64,000 nucleotides of DNA from Phycicoccus sp. M110.8 (lineage in GTDB: Bacteria > Actinomycetota > Actinomycetes > Actinomycetales > Dermatophilaceae). The translations under genes were made by a program, and so were the position numbers. The DNA is taken from contig NZ_JAWDIC010000004.1 in NCBI RefSeq assembly GCF_032464895.1, positions 248,001-312,000 on the forward strand. The letters run 5' to 3'. Every line of letters begins with the position of its first letter. Positions within the stretch are counted from its first letter, which is position 1. This document shows positions 40,352 to 49,173 of this stretch, piece after piece. The notes below the pieces were generated by a model that saw only the letters and a program-made list of their open reading frames with translations, ran no database searches and had not been told where the DNA came from.

Positions 40352-41523
40352 GAGGCCACCCGCAGCCGCTCGACGGCGTCCTCGTCCACGGTCAGCCCGT
40401 GCCCGGCCCGGTCCGGCGCCGGCCGGACGCTGCCGCCGCAGGGGTCGAGCGTGCCGTCGAACACCGCGTCCTCGAACCGGACGTGGTCGTGGAACCACTC
40501 CAGGTGCCGCACGTTCGGTGTCGCAGCGGCGACCGGCGCGTGCAGGTGCGGGGCGCAGTGGGCCGAGACGTCCAGGTGGTGGGCCGCGGCGACCGCGGCG
40601 GCCCGGAGCCACTCGGTCCAGCCGCCGCAGCGGGTGGCGTCGACCTGGAGGCAGTCGACGGCGCCCGCCCGGCACATCGTCTCGAAGTAGCCGATGTCGG
40701 TGCCGTACTCGCCCGCGGCGACGTCGGCGTCGACGAGCTGCCGCACCAGGGCCAGTCCCGCGAGGTCGTCGGAGGACACCGGTTCTTCGAACCACGTGAC
40801 GGCAGCCCCGGCGGACTGGGCAGCCTCGAACGTGCGCACCGCCTGTTTCGCGGAGTACGCGCCGTTGGCGTCGACGTAGAGCTCGGTCGCGTCGCCGATC
40901 GTGTCCCGGGCCAGGCGCATGCGCTCCACGTCCCGGGCGTGGTCGGCACCGCCGGGCCGCCCGATCTTGACCTTCACGCGGGGGATTCGCTGGCCGCGCA
41001 CCCACCTGTCGAGCTGGTCTGCGAGGCGGTCGTCGTCGTAGCTGGTGAAGCCGCCGCTGCCGTAGACGTCCACCTCGTCGTGCACCCGCCCCAGCAGATC
41101 CGGGACGGCAACCCCGAGCAGCCGCGCGTGGAGGTCCCAGAGAGCGACGTCCACCGCCGACACGGCATACCCGACGGCGCCCGCGCGGGTGGAGTTGCGG
41201 GCGGCCCGCACCATCGCGAGCCACGAGCCGGGCACCCCGTATGCCGGGCGCCCCAGGACGACCGGCGCGAGCAGCTCGTCGACGATCGCGGCGCACGCGG
41301 CGGGGCCGTACGTCCACCCGGTGCCCGTCACGCCCGCGGCGTGGGCACGGACGAGGACCATCGTGGTGGCGTCCCAACGGGCAGTGCCGTCGGTCTCCTC
41401 GTCGGCGTCGACCGGCAGCCGGAGGGCCACCGCCTCCAGGCCCTCGACCGCCGGGCCGGGGCCGGCCACCTGTGGGGCCGTGGCCTCGCGGCCGGGCACG
41501 ACCTTGTGGTGGGTGGGGCTCAC
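40348..41523 (-). CDS. Mandelate racemase-subgroup enolase-superfamily enzyme
   Basis: 391 residues. KVKIGRPGG carries the KxK base pair; metal ligands are Asp in LYVDANGAY, Glu in WFEEPV and Glu in AAGEYGTD; the His-Asp dyad is suggested by DATRCGGWTEW and VSAHCAPHLHA. This pattern fits the mandelate racemase subgroup, mostly acid-sugar dehydratases and racemases. Substrate not visible. GTGA overlaps at both ends couple it to the TPP enzyme upstream and GH15 downstream. Confidence 0.9.
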   Translation of the reverse strand: MSPTHHKVVPGREATAPQVAGPGPAVEGLEAVALRLPVDADEETDGTARWDATTMVLVRAHAAGVTGTGWTYGPAACAAIVDELLAPVVLGRPAYGVPGSWLAMVRAARNSTRAGAVGYAVSAVDVALWDLHARLLGVAVPDLLGRVHDEVDVYGSGGFTSYDDDRLADQLDRWVRGQRIPRVKVKIGRPGGADHARDVERMRLARDTIGDATELYVDANGAYSAKQAVRTFEAAQSAGAAVTWFEEPVSSDDLAGLALVRQLVDADVAAGEYGTDIGYFETMCRAGAVDCLQVDATRCGGWTEWLRAAAVAAAHHLDVSAHCAPHLHAPVAAATPNVRHLEWFHDHVRFEDAVFDGTLDPCGGSVRPAPDRAGHGLTVDEDAVERLRVAS

Positions 41524-43310
41524 GAGTGACCTCCCGGGAGGACCTCCTTGGCCTTGGTGCGGATGCCCTCACGCAGGACACCCCAGCGGTCCTCGTCGCC
41601 GTGCAGCAGCGCTGCCGCGGAGTTCTTCACCTGCTCGAAGGTGGCGTGCGGCGGGATGGGCGGGACGTCGGGGTCGGTGTGCACGTCGAGCAGCGTCGGC
41701 CGGTCGGCGGCCAGGGCCTGCTCCCACGCGGGCCCGAGCTCGTCGGGGGAGGTGATGGTGCGGGCCGCGAGGCCCAGGCTGGCGGCGAAGGCCGCGTAGT
41801 CGACGTCGGGCAGCGTCTGGGACTCGGGGAACTTGGGGGAGCCGCCCATGGCGCGCATCTCCCACGTCACCTGGTTGAGGTCGTTGTTGTGCAGGACGGC
41901 GACGACGAGCCGCGGGTCGGACCAGTGCTCCCAGTAGCGCTTGACCGTGATGAGCTCGGCCAGCCCGTTCATCTGCATCGCGCCGTCCCCGGCGAAGACG
42001 ATGACCGGCCGGTCGGGGCAGGCGAACTTCGCGCCGATGCCGTACGGCACGCCCGGCCCCATGGTCGCCAGCGTCCCGGAGAGCGAGCCCCGCATGTCGT
42101 CCCGGAACCGCAGCTGCCGGGCGTACCAGTTGGCCGACGAGCCGCTGTCGGCGGCGACGATCGCGTTCGAGGGGAGCCGGGTGGACAGCTCGGAGAACAG
42201 CTTCATCGGGTTCACCGGCTCGGCGGGGACCTCGGCCTCCTTCGCCATCGTCTCCCACCACGACGCGACGCCCTTCTCGATGTCCTCGCGCCACGAGCCG
42301 CGCTCGCGCGGCTTCAGCATCGGGACGAGGGCGCGCAGGGTCGTCGCGGCGTCGCCGACCAGGTTGAGCTCGGTCGGGTAGCGCATGCCGATCCGCCCGG
42401 CGTCGACGTCGATCTGCACGGCACGGACCTTGCCCAGCTCGGGGAGGAACTGGGTGTACGGGAAGCTCGAGCCGACGATGAGCAGCGTGTCGCAGTCCTG
42501 CATCAGGTCGTAGCTCGGACGTGTGCCGAGCAGCCCGATCGATCCCGTGACGAACGGGAGGTCGTCGGACAGGACGTCCTTGCCCAGCAACGGCTTCGCG
42601 ACCCCGGCCTGCAGCAGCTCGGCCACCTGGGTGACCTCCGCCCGTGCGCCGCGCGCACCCTGGCCGACGAGCATCGCGACCTTCTCGCCGGAGTTCAGGA
42701 TGTCGGCCGCCTCCTGCAGCGCCGAGTCGTCGGGCGCGACCGTCGGCCACCGGACGCCGAGCGAGGACGGCACCATCTTGAACTCGTGGCTCGGCGGCGT
42801 GTACTCGAGCTCCTGCACGTCCGAGGGGATGATGATCGCGGTCGGTGCGTGCGCCGACATGGCCGTCCGGATGGCGCGGTCGAGGACGTTCGGGAGCTGC
42901 TCGGGCACGTTGACCGTCTCGACGAAGTCGGACGCGACGTCCTTGTAGAGCGTCGCGAGGTCGACCTCCTGCTGGTACGAGCCGCCCATCGCCGAGCGCG
43001 CGGTCTGGCCGACGATCGCCACGACCGGGACGTGGTCGAGCTTGGCGTCGTAGAGGCCGTTGAGCAGGTGGATGGCCCCGGGGCCCGACGTGGCGGTGCA
43101 GACCCCGAGGCGCCCCGAGAACTTGGCGTAGCCGACGGCCTCGAACGCGGCCATCTCCTCGTGCCGGGCCTGGACGAACGCGGGGGCGTCGTCGGCCCGC
43201 GCCCACGCGGCGAGCAGCCCGTTGATGCCGTCCCCGGCATACCCGAAGACGTGGTCGACCCCCCACTCGCGCAGCCGGGCGAGGACGTGGTCGGCAGTGG
43301 TCTGGCTCAT
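41520..43310 (-). CDS. Thiamine-diphosphate enzyme, pyruvate oxidase (PoxB)-like
   Basis: 596 residues in three domains. The catalytic Glu is in VQARHEEMAAFEAVGYAKFS; the central domain has VGQGARGARAEVTQVAELL; the TPP-Mg motif runs from VFAGDGAMQM to HNNDLNQVTWEMR. It resembles pyruvate oxidase / acetolactate-like enzymes that decarboxylate 2-oxo acids, but substrate and FAD use are uncertain. AGGAGG precedes ATG 43310. It overlaps the genes on both sides by 4 bp. Confidence 0.9.
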   Translation of the reverse strand: MSQTTADHVLARLREWGVDHVFGYAGDGINGLLAAWARADDAPAFVQARHEEMAAFEAVGYAKFSGRLGVCTATSGPGAIHLLNGLYDAKLDHVPVVAIVGQTARSAMGGSYQQEVDLATLYKDVASDFVETVNVPEQLPNVLDRAIRTAMSAHAPTAIIIPSDVQELEYTPPSHEFKMVPSSLGVRWPTVAPDDSALQEAADILNSGEKVAMLVGQGARGARAEVTQVAELLQAGVAKPLLGKDVLSDDLPFVTGSIGLLGTRPSYDLMQDCDTLLIVGSSFPYTQFLPELGKVRAVQIDVDAGRIGMRYPTELNLVGDAATTLRALVPMLKPRERGSWREDIEKGVASWWETMAKEAEVPAEPVNPMKLFSELSTRLPSNAIVAADSGSSANWYARQLRFRDDMRGSLSGTLATMGPGVPYGIGAKFACPDRPVIVFAGDGAMQMNGLAELITVKRYWEHWSDPRLVVAVLHNNDLNQVTWEMRAMGGSPKFPESQTLPDVDYAAFAASLGLAARTITSPDELGPAWEQALAADRPTLLDVHTDPDVPPIPPHATFEQVKNSAAALLHGDEDRWGVLREGIRTKAKEVLPGGHS

Positions 43311-43693
43311 GGGTACCTCCTGTGGCGTGGACGGGGGACGAGGGCGTAGGTGGCGAGGGCGGACGTGAAGGCGCTCAGCGCGCTCGCCAGGGCGACCGGG
43401 CGGTGACGGGGTGAGGCGCCGGCGAGGGCTGCCATCGACAGACCGTGTACCCCGTCGACGGCGGCGGTACGCCTGCCGACGCGGGGCAGCTCGCTCGCCG
43501 GCGCCAGGCACAGGACGACGCCCTGCACCACGAGGCGCGCGCCCAGGACCCGGGTCACCGGCACCTCGGCAGGTGCGGGCGGTCGTCCGGCGACGAGCTC
43601 CAGGAGGCGCCGGGTGGCGAGCAGGTATGCCGCGCCCTGGACGACCGACAGCACGCCCAGGCCCCGGAGCGGAAGAGGCGAGCTGGTCTCCAT
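43307..43693 (-). CDS. Small membrane protein of the PoxB operon
   Basis: 128 residues with about four short hydrophobic segments (GLGVLSVVQGAAYLLATRRL, LGARLVVQGVVLCLAPA, LASALSAFTSALATYALVP). I do not recognise the family. Its ATG overlaps the SDR stop (TGATG) and its stop overlaps the PoxB-like start (ATGA), so it is made with them. Confidence 0.75.
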   Translation of the reverse strand: METSSPLPLRGLGVLSVVQGAAYLLATRRLLELVAGRPPAPAEVPVTRVLGARLVVQGVVLCLAPASELPRVGRRTAAVDGVHGLSMAALAGASPRHRPVALASALSAFTSALATYALVPRPRHRRYP

Positions 43694-44703
43694 CAGGAGC
43701 TCCGGCGCGCCCAGGCCCCCAGGCCGGCGGTGACGACAGCCGCTCCGACGGCGCCGAGCAGGCCGTGGTGGTGGGAGGCCCACAGCTGCACGGAGCGGTC
43801 CTTGGACTTGCCGTCGAAGATGCCGTGCGTGCCGAAGTCCTTGCCGTCGCGGCCGTCGGCAGGGTTCCAGAGGTTCACGGGCTGGTCGGGGTCGCGTGGC
43901 TGGTCGGTCTGCTGCGAGTCGTAGCCGGTGCGGCCGAGGTAGCGGTCCAGGAGCCCGGGGACGATGGCGTTGGCCGCGAGGGTCGCGGCGGTGCTGGAGC
44001 CGACCCAGTACTCGCGTCGGCGGGGGTGGTGGGCGGCGTACACGACGGCGCGCGCCGCGACCTCAGGCTGGTAGATCGGCGGCACGGGCTGGGCGTGCCG
44101 TGGCAGGCGGGACAGCACCCAGCCGAACTGCGGGGTGTTCACCGCCGGCATCTGCACCATGGTCACCCGCACGTGGCTGCGCTCGTGGAGCAGCTCGCAG
44201 CGCAGCGACTCGTTGAAGCCCTGGATGGCGTGCTTGGCACCGCAGTACGCGCTCTGCAGCGGGATGCCGCGGTAGGCGAGGGCCGAGCCGACCTGGACGA
44301 TCGTCCCGCGGTCGCGGGCACGCATGCGCTTCAGGGCGGACATCGTGCCGTGGACGAAGCCGAGGTACGACACCTCGGTGACCCGCCGGAACTCGTCCGC
44401 GGTGATCTCGTGGAACGGCGCGAAGACGGACGTGAACGCCACGTTCACCCACACGTCGATCGGCCCGAGCCGGGCCTCGACCGTCTCCGCAGCCTCCTCG
44501 ACGGCTGCAGCGTCCGCGACGTCGACCGACAGGGTCAGTGGGTGCCCGCCGGCTGCCTCGACCTCGCGGGCGACCCCCTCGAGGCCGTCCTGCCCGCGGG
44601 CGAGGAGGGCGACGCGTGCGCCCTCTGCCGCGAAGGCGATGGCTGTGGCCCGGCCGATCCCCGCCGTGGCGCCGGTGACGACGACTGTCTGCGATGAGGA
44701 CAT
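43693..44703 (-). CDS. Short-chain dehydrogenase/reductase with membrane tail
   Basis: 336 residues. Cofactor motif VVVTGATAGIGRATAIAFAA, DVWVNVAF, Ser in VQVGSALAYRG and the YCGAK active-site pair (YxxxK). After about residue 250 there is an extra region ending in a hydrophobic stretch (HHGLLGAVGAAVVTAGLG), which could anchor the protein. It opens the five-gene operon. The reaction is unknown; oxidation or reduction of a hydroxy/keto group is expected. Confidence 0.88.
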   Translation of the reverse strand: MSSSQTVVVTGATAGIGRATAIAFAAEGARVALLARGQDGLEGVAREVEAAGGHPLTLSVDVADAAAVEEAAETVEARLGPIDVWVNVAFTSVFAPFHEITADEFRRVTEVSYLGFVHGTMSALKRMRARDRGTIVQVGSALAYRGIPLQSAYCGAKHAIQGFNESLRCELLHERSHVRVTMVQMPAVNTPQFGWVLSRLPRHAQPVPPIYQPEVAARAVVYAAHHPRRREYWVGSSTAATLAANAIVPGLLDRYLGRTGYDSQQTDQPRDPDQPVNLWNPADGRDGKDFGTHGIFDGKSKDRSVQLWASHHHGLLGAVGAAVVTAGLGAWARRSS

Positions 44704-44712
44704 GTCTTCGAT

Positions 44713-44776
44713 GCAACGGCAACGATGCGCGAGTCGCAAGTCGAATTGCAACGATTGCGCCTGCGCAACGACTGCA
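44713..44776. promoter_or_regulatory. Repeated GCAACG boxes in the SDR/MarR divergent region
   Basis: GCAACG begins at 44713, 44719, 44748 and 44765; the last three continue as GCAACGA followed by TGC within two bases. Two copies sit in inverted repeats: GCAA-CGA-TTGC (44748-44758) and TTGCGC-CT-GCGCAA (44755-44768). These are likely sites for the divergent MarR protein. Confidence 0.6.
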
Positions 44777-44838
44777 TCATGATGAGGATCTTCCACGGCC
44801 GGACCGGCCGGTCGTGGACGTCGCGGGAGGGAGACCCC

Positions 44839-45333
44839 ATGAGCACGTCCGCACGCGCGCTCCGGACTCGTCGGCGGCCCGCACCGAGGGCCGCCGAGCT
44901 TGATGCTGCCATGGGGGCCGCTCGGGCCTTCGTGGCGGTCACCGTCGAGGGGTCCGACACCGACCTCACTCCCGCACAGGTCCGCATGCTCGTGCTCACC
45001 CGAGCCCACCCCGACTGCAACCTCAGCGCCCTGGCCGAGTGGATGGACATCCACCCGTCCAACGCGACGCGCGTGTGCGACCGCCTGGTGCGCGGCGGCC
45101 TGATGCAGCGCCTCGAGGACCCCAGCGACCGCCGTCACGTGCGGCTGGTTCTCACACCTGCCGGGCACCACGTCCTCGACGGGATCATGCAGCGCCGCCG
45201 CCGAGCGCTGCGACGCGTGCTGCAGCGCATGGAACCTGCCGACCGGGCCGACCTCACCCGCGGCCTCCTCGCCTTCGCCGAGGCGGCGGGGGAGGTGCAC
45301 GACGACGGCCTCTGGCCGATCGGCAGGACCTGA
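44839..45333 (+). CDS. MarR family regulator
   Basis: 164 residues. DNA-binding domain DLTPAQVRMLVLTRAHPDCN, WMDIHPSNATRVCDRLVRGG and wing DPSDRRHVRLVLTPAGHHVL at residues 48-120. GGGAGGGAG precedes ATG 44839. It is divergent from the five-gene SDR-PoxB-GH15 operon and probably represses both directions through the GCAACG boxes (inference). Confidence 0.9.
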   Translation: MSTSARALRTRRRPAPRAAELDAAMGAARAFVAVTVEGSDTDLTPAQVRMLVLTRAHPDCNLSALAEWMDIHPSNATRVCDRLVRGGLMQRLEDPSDRRHVRLVLTPAGHHVLDGIMQRRRRALRRVLQRMEPADRADLTRGLLAFAEAAGEVHDDGLWPIGRT

Positions 45334-45346
45334 CCTCCCGTACCGG

Positions 45347-45370
45347 GTTGCGCCGGACCCGGCACGGGTA
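45347..45370 (+). promoter_or_regulatory. SigB/SigF-like promoter candidate before the FAD/hemerythrin gene
   Basis: GTTG, a 15-bp spacer and GGGTA match the GTTT-N14-16-GGGTA stress promoter with one change. The same bases form a small CCGGGT/ACCCGG hairpin after the MarR gene, so a terminator is the alternative. Confidence 0.4.
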
Positions 45371-45407
45371 GTTCCCAGGAGCTACCGGCGCAGGACAGGA
45401 GACCCCG

Positions 45408-48400
45408 ATGGCAGCGAACCCCACGACGGCGACGACCCGGTCGACGGACACGACGGCGGCGACGTACGAGGCCCTCGAGCGGGACCTGCGGCGGGAGGTC
45501 GACGGGGAGGTGAGGTTCGACGCCGGGAGCCGCGCGGCATACTCCACGGACGGGTCGAACTTCCGCCGGGTGCCCATCGGGGTGGTAGTCCCGCGGACCG
45601 TGGCGGCCGGTGCCGCCGCGGTGGCCGTCTGCCGCCGGCACGACGTGCCCCTGCTGTCCCGGGGCGGCGGCACGAGCCTGGCCGGCCAGTGCACGAACAC
45701 CGCCGTCGTCGTCGACTGGTCCAAGTACTGCAACGCCCTGCTCGAGGTCGACCGCGAGGCGCGCACCTGCGTCGTCGAGCCGGGTATCGTGCTCGACCGG
45801 CTCAACGCCGACCTGGCCGAGCACCACCTGCGCTTCGGTCCCGAGCCGGCCACGCACATGAACTGCACGCTCGGCGGCATGATCGGCAACAACTCCTGCG
45901 GCGCGACGGCCCAGCGCACCGGCAAGGTCGTCGACAACGTCGTGGCGCTCGAGGTCCTGCTCTACGACGGCACCCGGTTCTGGTGCGGTGAGACGAGCGA
46001 GGAGGAGTACGCCGAGATCGAGCGGCACGGCGACCTGCGCGCCTCCGTCTACCGGCGCGCCCGCGCCCTCGCCGCCGACCACGCCGACCTCATCCGCGAG
46101 CGGTTCCCCGACATCCCGCGGCGCGTCTCGGGGTACAACCTCGACAGCCTCCTGCCGGAGAACAACCTGAACATGGCGAAGGCGCTCGTCGGCAGCGAGT
46201 CGACCCTCGTCACGGTGCTGCGCGCCAAGCTGCGGCTCGTGCCCGTCGTGGAGCACAAGACCCTCGTGGTGCTGGGGTTCCGCGACATCGTCGCCGCGGC
46301 CAGGGCGGTCCCCGCCATCGTCGAGCACGAGCCGATCGCGCTCGAGGGCCTGGACCACAAGCTGTTGGTGGACAACAAGATCAAGCACCTCAACGCCAAG
46401 GCGCTGCGCGAGCTGCCCGAGGGGACGGGCTACCTCATGGTGCAGTTCGGCGGCGCCACGACCGAGGAGGCCGACCAGCGGGCGCAGGGCATGCTCGACG
46501 CGCTCGGGGACACCGAGCACGACCCCCAGGTCAAGTTCCTCGACGACCCCGACGCCGAGCACGAGCTGTGGCTCGTGCGCGAGTCCGGGCTGGCCGCGAC
46601 CGCGCACGTCCCGCACCACGCGGACACCTTCGAGGGCTGGGAGGACTCCGCGGTCGCGCCCGAGCGGCTCGGCGACTACCTCCACGACCTGAAGAAGCTG
46701 TTCGAGGAGTTCGGCTACGAGGGGGAGACGGGCCCCAGCCTCTACGGCCACTTCGGCCAGGGGTGCGTGCACACGCGGATCCCCTTCGGGCTGTACACCG
46801 ACGAGGGGGTGGCGAAGTACCGGCGCTTCATGGAGCGGGCCGCGCACCTCGTCAGCGACTACGGCGGCTCGCTCTCCGGTGAGCACGGCGACGGGCAGAG
46901 CCGGGGCGAGCTGCTGCCCATCATGTTCGGGCCCGAGGTGGTGGGCCTCTTCGAGGACTTCAAGGACATCTTCGACCCGCGGAACCGGATGAACCCGGGA
47001 AAGGTCGTCCGCGCGCGCCGGCTCGACCAGGACCTGCGGCTCGGGGGCGAGTGGGTGCCCCGGCCGATGGGCCGACCGGAGTTCGCCTACCCGAACGACG
47101 GCGGGTCGTTCGTCGACGCCGCCAACCGCTGCGTCGGGGTCGGCAAGTGCCGGCAGCACGGCCACCAGGCGGGTTCGGTGATGTGCCCGTCGTACCAGGC
47201 GACCGGCGAGGAGGAGCACTCCACGCGAGGGCGCGCGCGGCTGCTCTTCGAGATGCTCGACGGGCACCGCGACGGCACGATCCGCGACGGGTGGCGTTCC
47301 ACGGCGGTGCGTGACGCGCTCGACCTCTGCCTGTCGTGCAAGGGGTGCAAGAGCGACTGCCCGGCCAACGTCGACATGGCGACCTACAAGGCCGAGTTCC
47401 TCTCCCACCACTACCGGCACCGCCTGCGCCCGCGGTCCCACTACACCCTCGGCTGGCTCCCGCTCGCGGCGTATGCCGTGCACCGCGCCGGGCTCGCGCG
47501 TGTCGCCAACGCCGTGGGCGGGTCCCGCGTGGCGCCACTGCTGGAGCGGCTGGCCGGGCTCGACGCCCGCCAGGTGCCCCGGTTCGCGCAGCGGTCGTTC
47601 CAGGACGGCTGGGCGCAGCAGGCTCGCACGAAGGCCGAAGGCGAGGAGCGGGGGAGCCGTGGCCGGGTCGTCCTGTGGCCGGACACCTTCACCAACCACT
47701 TCCACCCCTGGATCGCCGACGCGGCCGTCGAGGTGATGGGGGCGGCCGGGTGGGAGGTCGTCGTCCCGAGCGAGCCGCTGTGCTGTGGTCTGACCTGGAT
47801 CTCCACCGGGCAGCTCGGTCCGGCGCGCCGGGCCCTGTCCCGGACGGCGTCGGCGCTCTGGCCGGACATCCGCGACGGCGCCCTGGTCGTCGGCCTCGAG
47901 CCCAGCTGCACGACGGTGTTCCGCAGCGACGGCCCCGAGCTGCTCCCCGACAACCGGGAGGTGGCGCGACTGCGCGACGCGACCGTCACGCTGGCGGAGC
48001 TGCTGGGGAAGCACTCACCGGGCTGGGAGGCGCCGAGGTGGTGGCCGGACGGCTCCGGGGACGCGGACCGGGACCGCGACGCCCACGGCGACAGGGACGG
48101 CGGCACGCGACCCGTCGACGGTGCCGCACAGGTGCACTGCCACCAGCACGCCGTGCTGGGGTGGGACACCGACGCGTCACTGCTCTCGGACATGGGACTG
48201 GACGTCCCGGCGCTGGAGTCCGGCTGCTGCGGGCTGGCCGGGAACTTCGGGTTCGAGCGCGGCCACTTCGAGACGAGCCGGAAGGTCGCCGAGAACGGCC
48301 TGCTGCCCGCGCTCGACCGGCTGCCCGAGGAGGCCCTCGTCCTGGCCGACGGGTTCAGCTGCCGCACCCAGGTGGCGGAGCTCGCCGGCGGCCGGCAGGC

Positions 48401-49118
48401 CCATCACCTCGCCGAGCTCCTCGCCGAGGCCCAGCGACGACAGCGTGGGCGCGAGGGCGCCGATGCGGTTTCGGTCCCGGACCGCTCGGGTAGGACGACG
48501 CATACGCCCCGGCACGCCACCACGGCCGCCGGAGCACCAGGCACTTCAACGGAAGGCGAACCCATGCCAGGTCCCCACGACGCCGTCACCGCGCTCGTCC
48601 ACGAGCAGCACGGGCACGTCACGACCCTCGTGCGGGCCGTGCAGGACGGGCACGGGCAGGAGCGCGCCGGCGCCTACCGGTCGTTCCAGCACTACCTGGC
48701 GGCGCACGAGGCGGTCGAGGAGCTCGTGCTGCACCCGTCGCTCATGGCCGTGGCCGACGGGACCACCGTGGCCAAGGACCGGGTCGACGAGGAGCACCAG
48801 GCCAGCGCGCTCGTCCAGCAGCTCGAGCAGTTCGACGTGGACACACCGCAGTTCGAGGAGACCTTCGCCGAGCTGGCCGACGCGGTCACGCGGCACGCCG
48901 AGGCCGAGGAGCACCAGGAGCTCACGATGCTGCTGCCGCGCGTCGACGACGAGGTCGCGGGGCGCATGGTGGCGGGACTGCACGCCGTGGCCGAGGTGGC
49001 CGACACGCTGCGCGGGGGAGGTTTCGACGGCACCCGTGGGTTCGCGGCCACGCGGTCGGCGGCCAAGGACGAGGTGACCCGTCGCGGGCTCGCCGTGGAC
49101 GGTGCCGGCAGGAGCTGA
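45408..49118 (+). CDS. FAD/4Fe-4S dehydrogenase (D-lactate/glycolate type) fused to a hemerythrin domain
   Basis: 1236 residues in one open frame. Residues about 30-260 are the FAD-binding PCMH domain (LLSRGGGTSLAGQC, LGGMIGNNSCGATAQ), then the FAD-oxidase C-terminal domain to about 540 (GEHGDGQSRGE, NPGKVV). Two 4Fe-4S Cys sets follow (CVGVGKCR and LCLSCKGCKSDCP), then CCG domains (PLCCGLTWIS, SGCCGLAGNFGFERG). After a Ser/Thr-rich linker near 1010-1050 comes a hemerythrin-like domain (VHEQHGHVTTLV, YLAAHEAVEELVLHPSL, EAEEHQELTMLLP). An internal ATG at 48565 with GGAAGG upstream may give free hemerythrin. It should oxidise a 2-hydroxy acid at the membrane. Confidence 0.88.
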   Translation: MAANPTTATTRSTDTTAATYEALERDLRREVDGEVRFDAGSRAAYSTDGSNFRRVPIGVVVPRTVAAGAAAVAVCRRHDVPLLSRGGGTSLAGQCTNTAVVVDWSKYCNALLEVDREARTCVVEPGIVLDRLNADLAEHHLRFGPEPATHMNCTLGGMIGNNSCGATAQRTGKVVDNVVALEVLLYDGTRFWCGETSEEEYAEIERHGDLRASVYRRARALAADHADLIRERFPDIPRRVSGYNLDSLLPENNLNMAKALVGSESTLVTVLRAKLRLVPVVEHKTLVVLGFRDIVAAARAVPAIVEHEPIALEGLDHKLLVDNKIKHLNAKALRELPEGTGYLMVQFGGATTEEADQRAQGMLDALGDTEHDPQVKFLDDPDAEHELWLVRESGLAATAHVPHHADTFEGWEDSAVAPERLGDYLHDLKKLFEEFGYEGETGPSLYGHFGQGCVHTRIPFGLYTDEGVAKYRRFMERAAHLVSDYGGSLSGEHGDGQSRGELLPIMFGPEVVGLFEDFKDIFDPRNRMNPGKVVRARRLDQDLRLGGEWVPRPMGRPEFAYPNDGGSFVDAANRCVGVGKCRQHGHQAGSVMCPSYQATGEEEHSTRGRARLLFEMLDGHRDGTIRDGWRSTAVRDALDLCLSCKGCKSDCPANVDMATYKAEFLSHHYRHRLRPRSHYTLGWLPLAAYAVHRAGLARVANAVGGSRVAPLLERLAGLDARQVPRFAQRSFQDGWAQQARTKAEGEERGSRGRVVLWPDTFTNHFHPWIADAAVEVMGAAGWEVVVPSEPLCCGLTWISTGQLGPARRALSRTASALWPDIRDGALVVGLEPSCTTVFRSDGPELLPDNREVARLRDATVTLAELLGKHSPGWEAPRWWPDGSGDADRDRDAHGDRDGGTRPVDGAAQVHCHQHAVLGWDTDASLLSDMGLDVPALESGCCGLAGNFGFERGHFETSRKVAENGLLPALDRLPEEALVLADGFSCRTQVAELAGGRQAHHLAELLAEAQRRQRGREGADAVSVPDRSGRTTHTPRHATTAAGAPGTSTEGEPMPGPHDAVTALVHEQHGHVTTLVRAVQDGHGQERAGAYRSFQHYLAAHEAVEELVLHPSLMAVADGTTVAKDRVDEEHQASALVQQLEQFDVDTPQFEETFAELADAVTRHAEAEEHQELTMLLPRVDDEVAGRMVAGLHAVAEVADTLRGGGFDGTRGFAATRSAAKDEVTRRGLAVDGAGRS

Positions 49119-49173
49119 CCGCTCGCGCGGACGACCGGTCAGGCGCTGGCCGCGTGACCGGTCGTCGGAGCGG
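49119..49173. terminator. Convergent terminator with 12-bp core stem
   Basis: GACGACCGGTCA (49130-49141) pairs perfectly with TGACCGGTCGTC (49155-49166), and CCGCTC/GAGCGG (49119-49124, 49168-49173) extends the stem outside a small internal loop. It overlaps the stop of the ANTAR gene and serves both strands. Confidence 0.75.

Noticed and set aside
45135-48014. Long minus-strand open frame of 959 codons
   Set aside because: Antisense shadow of the FAD/Fe-S dehydrogenase, which has clear FAD, Fe-S and CCG motifs on the plus strand.
48565-49118. Independent hemerythrin gene as a separate annotation
   Set aside because: A ribosome-like site and ATG exist, but no stop separates it from the upstream frame. 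It is kept as the C-terminal domain of the long gene, with the internal start noted.
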